From NCBI RefSeq assembly GCF_964656455.1, contig NC_135726.1, forward strand, positions 29,727,930-29,791,929: a DNA stretch of 64,000 nucleotides, read 5' to 3'. The stretch comes from Halichoerus grypus (Eukaryota > Chordata > Mammalia > Carnivora > Phocidae). The notes below the pieces were generated by a model that saw only the letters and a program-made list of their open reading frames with translations, was not told the DNA's origin and searched no databases. The number at the start of each line of letters is the position of its first letter. Within the stretch, counting starts at the first letter, position 1. Below, piece by piece: positions 1-13,500 of this stretch. The position numbers and the translations under genes are program-made.

Positions 1-1331
1 AAGGATCTGAAAATAGTAATAAAGCTTTTTACCTCATTTAACAAATTTTCAAGATATTAACAATATTTGAAACATTAAGAATTTACTTAAAAAAATCCAG
101 TTTTCTAGATCATTCCAAAACATGCTGTAGAATGCCAATTCTTTAGAGTCATTACTGTTAAGCAGTTAACTTTTAACTTCTTTTATCTTTCCTCATTTAT
201 GTAAAATTCAGAAACTGATAGACATTAATAAAATTAAAATATATAAAAATTCAGGAATTAGAAGAGGAATACACAGGATATTTACCACTCCTCTTCTGGT
301 TCAAGACACTTCTTTACACATATAATTTATTAGAGTTTCAGAAGGAGCTCACTGTTGTCTCCAGTACCTATGATATGGGATGTGACTTCTAATAATGTGA
401 CATTAAAGAAATTTGGGGTTTTCCATGAAATTCATCTTTATCTTACAAAGTTCTTTGTATCAGGAGATAAGAAGTAAGAATAACTATTTTTAGGAATACT
501 GCAATCTTATCTTCCTTATATGATATGCAGTTGAGAATAATATACATTTTGGAATTAGACTAAAAGAGTAGAACACTGACACTAAAAACAGAACTAGAAA
601 TAAATAAAAAAATGAACTGCACAATTTCTGATAATCTAAATTAGTACAGACCTTTACTTATGTATAAGGGTCAAAATCTGCTGAACCAAAATCTACAGCT
701 ACATCTTTAGATTCCCTTTTAGAGTAATATGTTGGTATCTGGACCACTAATGTTCTGAGAAAGTAACCTACGATAAATATACTATTTATCTAGATACTAA
801 TTAAGACAATACTGAAGACTATCTTATTGTCATGCACCAAAACAAAACCCCACATTAAACAAATGAGAAAAGACTGAAAGCATGAACAAGTGTCAAATGG
901 TATATGGTAAGAGTCAAAGTGCAGCAAGTTCAGGTTCTAATGACAATAATGAAAGATCTGAAAAGGTACTGAACCACTTTTCTTATTTTTGAAGATGGTT
1001 ATAAGTTCATTTAAAGTGTCATTACTGCACGATTTACAAATCAAGTAAAACGAACACTAATAAACCCATTCCTAGGTCAACAAATACTTGTCAATTTACA
1101 AAGTTTTCTTAATCAGTCTCCTTAGCTCCACCTACTGTTTGCAACATACGTAGGTTAGAACACCTGACACATAATCCTAAACTATCTTTACTCAAATGTA
1201 AATGGGCTCTTACCTACATAAAGAGAAAGATGTGCATAAAGATGGGTTACAGTACAGTGATGCAAAATCCTTAATAGCATATATTTAGTGTAATTCACAG
1301 TATAATTCAGTAGATGAATCATATGCCTTAC
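1..1331 (-). other. CHD9: CHD9 intron, partial (3' of visible exon 14)
   Basis: AT-rich sequence following donor GTAAGG. I see no exon, no Can-SINE and no confidently recognisable older repeat. The next CHD9 exon must lie at lower coordinates outside the window. Confidence 0.8.
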
Positions 1332-1542
1332 CTTTTATGAATGAGATAGTCCTCCAGGATGTCAAGGCAGCGTACCATCTGAGAGAAGATGAGCACTTTA
1401 TGACCTCCGGCTTTCATTTTGGGAAGCAATTTATCAATAAGGACCAATTTACCAGCAGACTGGATCATTGCTTGAAGATGAAAATCAGAAGCAGCTGGAT
1501 TATATGTATCTCTAAATTCTCCAAGTATTTTCTCCTCAGCAC
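1332..1542 (-). CDS. CHD9: CHD9 visible exon 14 of 14: start of helicase C lobe
   Basis: 211 nt: GT completing Gly, 69 codons, then AG of the final Arg. The acceptor is TTTGACAG|GTGCTG and the donor AAAAG|GTAAGG. It encodes [60 protein letters not shown] and [22 protein letters not shown]...[11 protein letters not shown] is the opening of the SNF2 C-terminal lobe (motif IV). The next exon, expected to open with YLYERIDG, is not found between 1 and 1331, so the gene continues past the window edge. Confidence 0.95.
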
Positions 1543-4500
1543 CTGTCAAAGAAACATTAAGAATCAATGCACAGATGCAGGAAACCCCAGTTGCTTTCTT
1601 TTTAAAAAAATTGGAATTAGTGCTCCTCTGTGCTTCTGTAACACATTAAAATTTTCTGATGACAGGTACACTGTTTTTATTAGAATTATTTATGTTTGTG
1701 GCTAAACACCCATCAACACCAGACTATAATTCCATTGAGGATGTGGACAATGTCTTAAAGCATCTTTTTGTCTCTCCAGACCTCTGGCATAATGCCTTAT
1801 ACAAATTTACGTTTGATAAATGTTTAATGAATGCTATTAGGGAAAGAATTAATGAAAATGTGGTTCTAACCTACATGAGTAAACATATATTTTTAAACAA
1901 ACATCTATTATTTAAACACCAATACAACAGTGATCATCACTGAAGGGTGATCATAATTAATCTTGATGTGTCTATGGGTATCCTGCTGGCCATCGAAACA
2001 AGGAAACAAGGACAATTAAAAGGAAAGTCAAGTTATAGGTCTTTGTGATGCATACTTCCTCCAGAGAGTCTAATCAGCATTAAAGGCTCTCTACCTTCTC
2101 TCCACCCATCTGGTCATTAAAGAATAACAGTATTGCAAGAGAGTGAGTTATAGGGCTAAGAAACCACATGTCCTGGATAAAGATGGGAGTATATTCTCAG
2201 GAATGAGTGAAATGATACACAGAGAGAACACTAGCAAAGAACCTAACAAGACCTTAAAAAGTAACATTACTACAGCCCAAAAGCTGAGACACTAACCGGA
2301 GACCTGGACTGGAAAGAGACCAAGGAGGAAAAAAAAGGAAATCCAGAGGCCCAAAGGTAGACTTTGTTGCCTTTGCCCAGGAGGAGGATTCAACTGGAGA
2401 AGGAATTCCAGTCGCCATTAGACTGAATGCAAGTCCTGCTCCTGTAACTTGGCATGTGATTGATCATGAGGCACCCTGATTCTGAAACACTTCTACCCCC
2501 TCAGAGCACCAGACTGGGGAGTTGGAGCATCATTGCCTTTCCTTCTAACAGCCAATGCAGCCGTAGTGGGTTTTTTTATGTTTTTTAATTCATGAGTATT
2601 TGTTCAAAGACGTAAGTATTTGTTTGCAATCCTTTCTAGCTACCTTTGATAAGATATGGATGATTACAGCACTTCCTGAGCTCCATCATGGTATTGACCA
2701 AGTTAGGGACATTAGTCTGCCCTGCTCCTTTGGATAAAAATGAGAAGTTTTTCTCCAAAATAGCCCGGTAGTATTTCTTCTGAATGTTAGTAAGTTCCAC
2801 TTCAATGATGGTTTCTTCCTTTGGTGCCAGCTTCTTTTCCACATCTTCTTTCAATCGTCTCAACATCATCGGCTTCAGAATTGCCTGAAGTTTCTGCACC
2901 TGCATAAGAAAATGATGAAAAGATACATAACATGTATGCGCATGCAGTTACAAACTCACATACACAATCACAGTGATAAGAGGTTTGATGCACTTCTTTA
3001 CAAAGACCAATGAGGATACCTGTTCCTCTGTTTTCAGATCCCCAAATTCTTGCATAAATGTTGATTCAGAAGGAAACCTTAAAGGTTCCAAAAAGTGAAG
3101 AAGACTGAATAGTTCTTCTACTGTATTTTGGAGAGGTGTGCCAGTCAGAAGCACCTTGTGTTCCTACATAAAGCAAGAATAATTCATGTCAAACACCACA
3201 GACTAAAGTTATATGAAAGCTGACGTAGGTTATTAAATGTTCAGTGTTTCAAAAGCAAGTATTTTTCTAACCATAATTTCAAGAGTCAACTCAAAGTACA
3301 TCTCTACTCATGAATCTTCATTAATTTACTTTCTCAATCACCTTTTAAAAACTCTGTATCATTCTTGTAATACCTCACTTTGCATGCTATTTTTACCTAT
3401 TCAAGAACGCTTTTAAAAGAAAAGTTCCAAATAATTAAGCATATTTTGGATTTTCTCAAAGAAACAGGCCTTTCAAGAACAAAGAAGGTATTTGTTTCTT
3501 TTATACATAACAATTCTTGAGATGGTAATTTGTATACAAAATGGTTCTCATTCTTTATAATTTGGCTAATCATCACTTGACTTTTCACACAAGAATGATT
3601 CTCAAATCATTAAGGCTATAATATGAAGAGCTGACTGGAATATGCTTCTACACTAGACGTGCATTACAAATTAAACATAATAGTAATAGGAAATAAATAA
3701 GGTATTTTTAATGCTAGTACAAATTATCACTTAAAATTTAATAATATCTCTAAATTCCTAAGCTAAATATTTCTATATGTATGTGTGTATCTGCATATGT
3801 ATGTGTATACTGGTAAACGTTTAGTCTAGAAAGATACACACCAATCTGTAAATATTGGAGTGGGGAGTGGAACTAGGGGTGGGCATCGATAGAAAGGGAG
3901 TAAAGAGGGGCGCTTCAATGTTCTGCATATTGGAGTTATTTGTTCAAGTGCTCATGTACTAATTCTGTGATTGTAATTAAATGAAAATGTTAAAAAATGC
4001 AAAAGACTGATTTGAAATAAGCAAACACATTAGTAAGAAGATCACTTTTAAAAATCCCATTTATTGGGCGCCTGGGTGGCTCAGATGGTTAAGTGTCTGC
4101 CTTCAGCTCAGGTCATGATCCCAGGGTCCTGGGATCAAGTCCCGCATCGGGCTCCTTGCTCAGCAGGGAGTCTGCTTCTCCCTCTCCCTCTGCCTCTCCC
4201 CCTGCTTGTTCTGTTTCTCGCAAATGAATAAATAAAATCTTTAAAAATCCCATTTATTAATTATAAACAACATATGCTGAGTATGTGGAATTTTTTTCCT
4301 TAGTAATTAAAAGAAAACAAAACACAACAAAACTCAATTACCACAGATAAAAATCGGATACACACTCTAAAAAGGAGTGAGTTTAGCATTAGCTCTCTGC
4401 CTCTATCTGGCCTTTCACTATGTAGCTAAGAAATGGCATTAAGTCATAATAATGATAAGTTACTTACCAGATTCATGAGTTTCAGACCTTCTAGAAGTTT

Positions 4501-7500
4501 ACAATTTTTATTTTTTAACCTATGTGCTTCATCAATAATCACACATCTCCATTCAATTGCATTAAGCTCTCCACAGCCACCAAGAATCATTTCAAAAGTG
4601 GTGATGATGGCTTGGAATCTGTAAGCTCCTCGAATGATACGCCCCTAGAAATTTATTATCAAATACAATAATTTGCTAGAATGTCATCACAATTTTTAAT
4701 TCCTGTCAAATAGCATAAAAATACATCTAATGACATCTGTTATAAAACATTTTCCACTGGAATTTTTATATATGCATACACTCCCTTTAGATGAGGAATT
4801 TTAGCATTAAAACTGTATTAAATTGCAGTGTTTTCAAGAATAATGTAAAAAACTGTGCCAACACAATAATTTATAATTATATTCAAATAAGTATTCTCTG
4901 ATAAAATGTTTTATACTTTTTAAGAGTTATAGTAACAATTTTAGATCCAGAAAGAAATGACCATTACAAAATCTGGACAATGAAATTTCAGTTTTAATGT
5001 TTATTAATTTTTTCCATGAGTTTACACATACAATGGCAAATAAATAGTTACTATCAAAATTAGCCACCTGAGTAGTTTATTCAGCAAATATTTATTGAGT
5101 GTCTATGTGCCAGACCCTGTTCTAGATGTTGGAGATACAGCAATACACAAAACAGACAAAAATAATTCTCCAAGTGGAACTTACAGTCCAATGTTTCAAA
5201 TGCAGAACATAGCCGTTAAGAAAAAAAAGCAAATTAAAAAAAAGGTTAGAAAGTGATAAGGGCTGTGGAATAAAATAAAACAGGGATAAAGAATAAGTAT
5301 GGGGTCGGAGGTGACCACTGCAATTTTATGGATTGGCTGGGAGGCCATTACTGAGAAGTGACATTGGAGCAAAGTCCTGAAGATGAGGGAGAAAGCCAGG
5401 TGATACCTAGAGATCTAGAACAGAAAGCATTCTTGGAAGAAGTAGCAAGTGTGAAGGCTCTAAAGTGGGAGTATCTATGGCAGTCTTCACATAGTAAGAA
5501 TGCCAGAGAAGTTGAAACCCATTGGGTCATGGAGGGGACGAAGCCATACTGGGACTTGAAAGTATGCTAAGGATTGGCTCCTTTTCTGAGCAAGAAGCTA
5601 CTGGAGGGTTGTGAGACAGGAAGTGCCATGATTTGACATGTATTTTAAGAGTCCCTTTGGCTGCTGTAGTGAAAATAGTCTGAAAGAGGCCAAGGACAGA
5701 TCATGGAGACCAATTAAGGGACTGTTGTAGTAATCCAAGCAAGAGATCATCATTGGAAGTCATGAGAAGTATTCAGCTCTGAAGGTATTTTGAAGGTAGA
5801 GCCAATAGGATTTGCTGACGGATAGGTGTAGAGTGAGATAAAAAGATGATTCAAGTTTAACTGTAAAATTTTTTAGCTTGAACAATTAGAAGGTGGTGTT
5901 GCTACTTACTACAATGAGAAAATTCAGGATTCTGGACATGTTATGTTTGAGTCGGCTAGTAGATAGGAACAGCTGAATAGGCATTTGGAGAGGACTTTGG
6001 ACTTCAGGAAAGAAGTTAGAGTTGGTGATAAGATTTCGGAGTTTCTAGCAGTATAGATGGTACTCAAGTTATGTGACTGAATGAAATCTCTGATGGAATG
6101 AGTATGGATATAAAAGAGTCTGAAGACTGAGCCCTGGGGTCACCCCCAAGTTTAGACAGGGAAGATAAGAAGGAACCAGTAAAGGGAGCTTCAGAAGGAA
6201 TAGGTGGTAATATAGGACAGTACAAAGTCCTGGAATCCAAGCCAAGAGAATATTTAAATGGGACTGAAAGCTGTAAACTATCAGGGACTACGAGAGGTTA
6301 AGAAAGATCATGTATTCTGATTTAGAGTTTAATTCCTACCAACTTAATTAGATTAATTCATATTGATTATATACAATGGCCATTAAGTTGAATAACAGAT
6401 CTAGTAGAATACTATTAAAAAAGGCATAAAGTATAAGTCTAGGGCATTTATACAGTTCTAACAACTGGGGACAGAATGCATTCAGTTAAAGTGATATCAC
6501 AATGTTCAGTGTTTAAGAACAAGGGCTTTTGAGTCTAAGTGACCTGGGTTTATTAATCCCAGTTTTGCTGGGATTTGTTTATACCAAACTCCTATGAGAC
6601 ATTTATTAGAACTGTAACCCTTTTAAACATCTCTTAAACTCCCAATATTTAATTCTACCTTCTGTAAAAAAAAATGAGATTGAACTAAGTTAATCATAAT
6701 CATTTTTATGATACCATACAGCTCTTAAATTCTACAAATGTATGATTGAGAAGAATAAAACACTATGGAAGGAAATCAAACTATAATCTGAGATGTCAGA
6801 GGCTTGAAAGGTACAAAGGTGATAGTTATAATAAAACTGAGGAATAACTAAAGGGTTATATAGATGCTTAATTTCATAGGAATGTAATTGTTTCAACCAT
6901 AAAAGTAAGAGGGACTAAATCAAGTAATTCATCCATTTTCAGCTTTGAATAGGTAGAAAATCAGTTACAATTGGGAAGGAAAGCAGCAGAAGGATAGGCA
7001 CATTAGCTTACTTCAACCTGCAGCATATCACATGACATTATCACATCATATGTTATAACGATCCTTATAAAACAAAAGAATTAGTGAAAGAAAAATAAAA
7101 TATTAAGGTGCTACTGAGGCAGAATGTCAGGCAAATGAACCTATTCCAATTAAAGAGTATAACTTTGTGTGAACTGTTTTAATAATCTTGTTCATTATTT
7201 CTTAATAAAATTCTTAATCTAAAGTCCTATTACCACTCAAAACTGCAATTGGCACTTAATGCTTTCTAGACTTCAAGTTTCTGCTGGAAAATTCTTTATT
7301 GTAATGTTATCTCTTCATTTTATGATGTGTGTATTTAGCTGAAAAATAAGAAATCTCCTACTCGGTTTCCTACTAAAGAGGCCAAAGTAAAATGGAAAAT
7401 GTGCCTTCCGGATACCGGGCAGAAGAAAACCACCAAATCACCAGAGCACTGGAATAATCAAGCCAAAGGGGAAAATAAGAGAGAGGTATGCTTGTATCTG

Positions 7501-10500
7501 CATACAAAACAAACCAAGTGTGTCTACAATCAAAATCCTTTGAACATGAAAGAGAACCTATGGTTTCATCTCAAGAGGCATTTAAACCCATGGTGTTCAT
7601 TGAAGATTTGAATTTTAAAAATGGAGGGAAAAAACTGGAGGATGATCAAAGAGATGGGTATTATTCTAAAAATAAATTTAATGTGTATTTAAAAGCAATT
7701 AGTAAAACAATTATTCTAGTTGAAAAATTAGGGATACAATCAAATTAGTACATCTGTATAAATCAGCATACTATATAGTGAACCAGAACGTGATCCTAAT
7801 TCCTTGTCATTGTCCTCCTCAGCTACTAAAGTTTATTGTAAAATAAATATGATGAATAAAGAGATTGAACTAAGATGTACGTAGGCAAATAAAATCCATC
7901 CCAAATTTGAAAATAATGAAAGCATAATAATTGGCTTTTTCAAACCTGACCTTTCAAACAACAAACAAAATCACCAGTAACACACCTGTGAGTCCCTGAA
8001 GTACATCTCATATTGCTGTATCATCTGTCTGCTAATCAGGCTCCCATGATAAACCACAACATTAATATCAGTCCATGTACGAAATTCTCTCTCCCAGTTT
8101 GCAATAGTAGAAAGTGGAGCAATAATCAGGAAAGGTCCTCTTATACCAGTCAGAAGGATTTCGTAGAGGAATGTAATTGATTGAATGGTTTTGCCAAGAC
8201 CCATTTCATCTGCTAAAATGCAGTTTCGTCTGAAATAAACAAATATATTATCCATGTATACATTGGGTTTTTCTGTACACTACAATGTTTTTAAAGATAA
8301 ATATACAAAATAATCAAAGATCAAGTTAAAATACTTGCATTTATAAAAACATAAAAGTTGCTGAAGTGTAGACTAGGCATATCATTTTGTATATATATGA
8401 AACTATAATTTTATTATAATCCTGCAGAGGGAAAACTATAGATTTCTGTAGCTCCAAAATAAAGATAACACCTGTCAGAGGTATGATTTTGTTAAAGAAT
8501 GAAACGGCAGGAGTAAGGCAAACTAAATATATTATTTATTCAGGAAGCATTTATTAAATACCTTCTATATCTCAGGGAGAGTATGAGAAAATGGGATACA
8601 AAAGAAATAGAACATGTTCTCTGCCTTCCAGGGGCTTTTATCTATTAGAGAAGCAGACATGCAAATAAATAAATAAATAAATCATGCAATGTGCTATCAT
8701 GGAAGCACAAACAAAGCACTGGTTTTCAACTCTGGCTGGGCATTAGAAGAGCCTAAAAGCCTGAAGGAAAGAGAGATACCCAGGGCTCTCCCCTACACAT
8801 TATGTCAAAGTGTATGGAGTAGGATAAAAGCAGCTATAATTTTTTTTAAAAAGTTCCACAGATGATTATAATATATAGCCAGTTGAGAACCCTCAGGGTT
8901 AAGTTTATTACAGAAGCTCAGAGGAGTAAGTGTCCAACTCTGGCAAAAAGAGATGGTAGAAAAGGAGCTCTCTTTCGGAGAAGAGGTCAGTAATGGGTAG
9001 GATTTTGCCAGGGAGCACAGCAAAGGAGCAGAAGTGTAAAGAATACGATCATCACCTGGGAGACTCCAAACGTGGTTTTGAGATGAGGGTAAAAGTAGGG
9101 GGTATCACTAAGGTATGAAGAGGTCATAAATAAAGAACGTTGGACATCATTCTGTTATGCAACGGGAGTCACTTAAAATTTTTAAAGAACCCTGATGCAA
9201 TTGTGTTTGTACTCTGAGGTTCACTCTGGCTCCACTGTGGATATTAGAAGGTGAGGTGACTAGAAGCTGGCCCACTAACTGGGAAAGTACTGCAATAATG
9301 CAGGAAACAATGGTGGGCACTTGGACTAAGGGAGGGGGTACTAAGAGGAGAGAATGGATTCCAAAGTTAATTATGACTTAGAATGATTTGGACTTTGTGA
9401 CCAACCAGATACACAGGGTGTTTGATGACAGCCAGATTTCAGTAATCGTGTTATTCTTTTTTTTTTTTAAAGTAGGCTCCATGACCCTAAGATCAAGAGT
9501 TGCATGCTCTACTGACTGAGCCAGCCAGCATCCCTTTATTGTGTTATTCTTAACCGAAATACAAAATATGTTGGAAGAACTAGTTTGGTACAGAGGAAAC
9601 AGGAAACAATAAGGTTAATTTTGAATTTTGTGCTGAAAAAAGAATCCGTGAGATAGATTTTAAGGTAGCAAGAGGCAAACAGAAATATGGGCTTGGAGTT
9701 CAAGGCCTTAGAGATAAAGATACGAGACCATGAGAATGTTATTGATAAATGAAGGCACAGGGGGTGTGGAGTATGGCTTAGGAAGAACAAACCTGTACTA
9801 CGAGGAGAGCAAAAGAACACCGTTAGGAGGAAAAGCAACACTGAAAGGGCAGGCAGAGGAAGGGAAACCAGCAGACCTGCAAATCACAGGGTCTGGAGAG
9901 AGTCCCACTGTGGAAGCTGCTGCGGCTGAGAATGGGGGAAAATTTACAGAAGGAGCAACCAAAACCCAAAGCAGCAGGGACACAGCAAACTAGGGCTGAA
10001 AAATACTCCGTGGATTGGGAAATAACACGTTTCAAAGATAAGACTCAAATCCAAGCAACAGGTTTAAAGCAAGCTGGAGATGAGGAAATGGGAAGAGCTC
10101 CTGTAGGCTTTCTTCCACGAAATTACAGAGGGCTCAAGGTCACTATAGAAGGAAAAACAGAACCAAGAAGAGAATGTTTTTCCTTTTCTTTCTTGTATTT
10201 TTATGAAAGGTTAGACCCAGATTTGTTCACAGAGTGAAGGGACGGAGAGCACTAGTCTTGAGATGGCTTGAAGGTCTAAGAGTGCAGGATGACAGCTGAT
10301 GCAAGTGAGGCTTTGAGAAAACTGGACGAGCTGCATGTCAAGAACAAAGGTGGTACATGAGTCTTGGTTGTGGGCAGGCACCTTTTAACTTCTGGTGCAT
10401 GAGGATGGCTAAGAAAAGCTAAGAATGGAGATACATTTGTCGGCCTGGCTGTGAGGGCAGGCAAGAACTTGAACAAGCTCACCTACGGGCCCTCTCTATG

Positions 10501-13500
10501 GAGCAGTCACATGGGGGTGAAGAGGGTAGGGTTGTGATAGACAGCCTGAGGAACGTGCTGGAAGTTTAAAACAAGCAATGTAGGCAATGGGGAAGGGCAA
10601 GCAAAACAATACTTTGTTAACTATTTTACCTGGAAGGGTCTCTTGGGAAAAATGATGGTTAACATTTAGAAAATATAAACCAGAGGAAAGACTGCCGTGT
10701 GGCGTTAACAGGTACCCGTAACTCCACATGACTGTCTCAGGACTCACAATTACTGAGTGCAACAACTCAGAAGAATCACATGAGAAGTAAAAACATGGAA
10801 GAATGATTCTGAATAAAAAGTGTCATCAAATTTTTCTGTTATTACTAATCATAATGCCTTTGCTTGCTCTTTTGCGTATGCCACTATACTTTCTCAAGTG
10901 TGGGTCCATTTTTCACTTCTTTTGCAATTATCTTTTCACTGCAAAAAAGTGAGCTAATGTTCCACCCAGCATTTTGAACTTGGAAAATAAATAATTAATA
11001 GCATAAATTCATTACTAGATTCTTATATTTTGATTTCTATTCCTCATCAACTGCTGACAATCTGCTTTGCTGAAGACTTAAATAATAGACCTACTTAATT
11101 CTTACTGATATAATTGCTCACACTTTACTAACTAGATTCAATTACTGGCAGATAGCAGTATAAGTTGATAAGTTGAAAAATATTCTGTAACATAACAGAT
11201 GTTTTATGATGGTAAGAAAGGTATTTCAAATTTTATTATTAATCATCGTATCAACTTTCTTCTATTCTGACTGGCATAATTTAAATGAAGCAGTTGAAGT
11301 CAAAATCCTAAATTATAATTTACACATCTTCCTGAGGTAACCTCACTTTCAATAAGAAAGACTCCATGACAGTAATAATATAGCAACATCAGTACCTATT
11401 TTACTTAACATATTTTGACACACATAAAAAAACAACACACTAAACTTTTTTCTATTAAGATATATTACATACCTATTGTACCAATTGAATAAGAGCCAGT
11501 TGAGTCCTTCCAGTTGATATTCCCTGAGTTGATTGCCATTTTTATATTCCCTGGATTGATCAATTTTTTTCCAAATATTAGCGGGAGGACGATCCTTTGT
11601 GGAAAAACAAAGAATGGTGTATTTCAGGTTTTTTAATCTTCCATACATCTCATACATGGTAAAAGCATTACTTTTAAAAATAATTATAGAGGCATAACAT
11701 TATATGGTGTTATGATGATATTTTTCAAACATCTAAAGACCAAATTAGTTATGCACAAACTCTTCCAGAAAATTGAAATACGTTCTAACTCATTCCATGT
11801 AGCCCAGGCGCTAAAATCAAAGATACTACAAAAAAAAAACCCAAACAAACCAAAAACCCACTATACACCAAATCCCTAATGAATACAGATGCAAAGATTC
11901 ATAACAAAATTTTAGCAAATGGAATCCAATATATGAAAAGGATAATCTATCATGACCAAGTAGATCTTTCCCAGGAATGGAAGGTTGTTGAAATTTGAAA
12001 ATTAATCAATGTTGATCAACAGACTAAAAAACCCAAAAATATGATAATCTCAATAGATGCAGAAAAGGGATTTAAAAACTTCAATACCTATTCCTAATAA
12101 AAAATCTCATTAAATTTTTGATAGAAGGGAACCTCCTCAGCCTGATAAGGTACATCTATGAAAAGAGCCAAAGCTAACATCATATTTAATGGTTAAAGAC
12201 TGAATGTTTTCTCCTAAAAATTGGGGAAAAGGCAAGCATGTCCATTGTCACAACTTCTATTCAACATTGTACTGCAGATTCTAAGAAGTGCAATAAAGAA
12301 AAAGAAATAAAAGACACTAAGATTGGAAAGGAAAAAGTAAAACTATTTTAATTCATAGAAGACATTATTTGTGTATGTGGAAAATCCTGTAGATTCTACA
12401 ACAAAGATAAGTGATTTTAGCAAAGTTGCATGATACAAGATCAATATATAGAAAATTCTATATTGTAGAAAAAATTATAAACAAATTTAAAAAGATAATA
12501 TCATCTTTCATCTATCTTTCATCTATCATGCATAACAGCATCCAAAATATGAACTATTTAGGAATATATCTCACAGAAGTTGTATAAGACTGGTATATTT
12601 AAAACTACACAACACTGCTGAGAGAAATTAAAGAACGCCTCAACAAATGGACTTTAATGGACTCAAAGACTCAACATTGTTATTAATTCTTCCCAACTGA
12701 ACAACAGGTTCAACATAACTCAACCAAAATCCCAGCAATGTTTTTGTAGAAATTGACACGCTGATTCTAAAACCATATGGAAATGCAATAAATCAGAAAT
12801 ATCCAAAACAACTTAAAAAAAGAGTAAAGTTGGAGGATTTATACTGATTTCAAGACTTGTAATTACAGAATCAAGACTGGGTAGAATTGGTTTAAAGATA
12901 ACAAACAGATCAGTGGAACAGAATAGAGGGTTCGAAAATATACCCACATGTATTAACTCAATTGATTTTTGACAAAGTAGGAAAGGCAATTCAGTGGAGT
13001 AAAGGTAGTTTTTTCTTTTTATCAAAAAACTGGTGCTAGAACAATTGGATGCCCATAAGCAAAAAATGAACTTTGATTCATACATGTACTATATACAAAA
13101 ATTAACTCAAAATGCATTGTAGACCTAAATGTTACCTAAAACTAAAAAACTTCTGGCAAAGATTTCTTAGCTATAGCACCAAAAGTATGATCCATAAGGA
13201 AAAGCCAGATAAACTGGACTTCATCAAAATGAGGAACTTTTGTTCTTTTACACTGTTAAGATAGTGAGAAGACAAGTCACAGACTTGGAGAAAACATTTG
13301 CAAATCATGTATCTGATAAAGGACTTGCATCTAAAACACATAAATAATTCTTAGAGCTCAATAATAAGAAGGCAAACAAGCCAATAAAAATAGGTAAAAT
13401 ATATGAATTGGTACTTTATTAAAGAAGATACACTAATGGCAAATAAGCACATGAAAAGATTCTCAACATCATTAATCAGTAGGAAATGCAAATGAAAACC

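Larger units (their letters stand above)
4645..7985 (-). other. CHD9: CHD9 intron between exons 10 and 11
   Basis: 3.3 kb. It holds a long L2-like remnant (about 5070-6330) and a MIR (about 6510-6710). The remainder, including 7000-7980, is AT-rich with no feature I recognise; ORFs at 7399-7748 have no domain or splice support. Confidence 0.7.
8230..11472 (-). other. CHD9: CHD9 intron between exons 9 and 10
   Basis: 3.2 kb. It contains a MER5-like element (8717-8893), L2-like sequence (about 8520-8700 and 9060-10500) and an old Can-SINE fragment (9459-9537). The region 10800-11470 is AT-rich and unremarkable. Several 60-100 codon ORFs at 9536-10765 fall in the L2-like part. Confidence 0.7.

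Noticed and set aside
4066..4242. Functional tRNA-Lys gene suggested by A/B box similarity
   Set aside because: The match is the Can-SINE head, with a pyrimidine-rich body, A-rich tail and TSD; no foldable complete tRNA was recognised in any copy.
9730..10237. Two overlapping ORFs of 87 and 101 codons
   Set aside because: They fall in purine-rich L2-like sequence, which opens frames by composition; no domain, splice sites or repeat-independent support.
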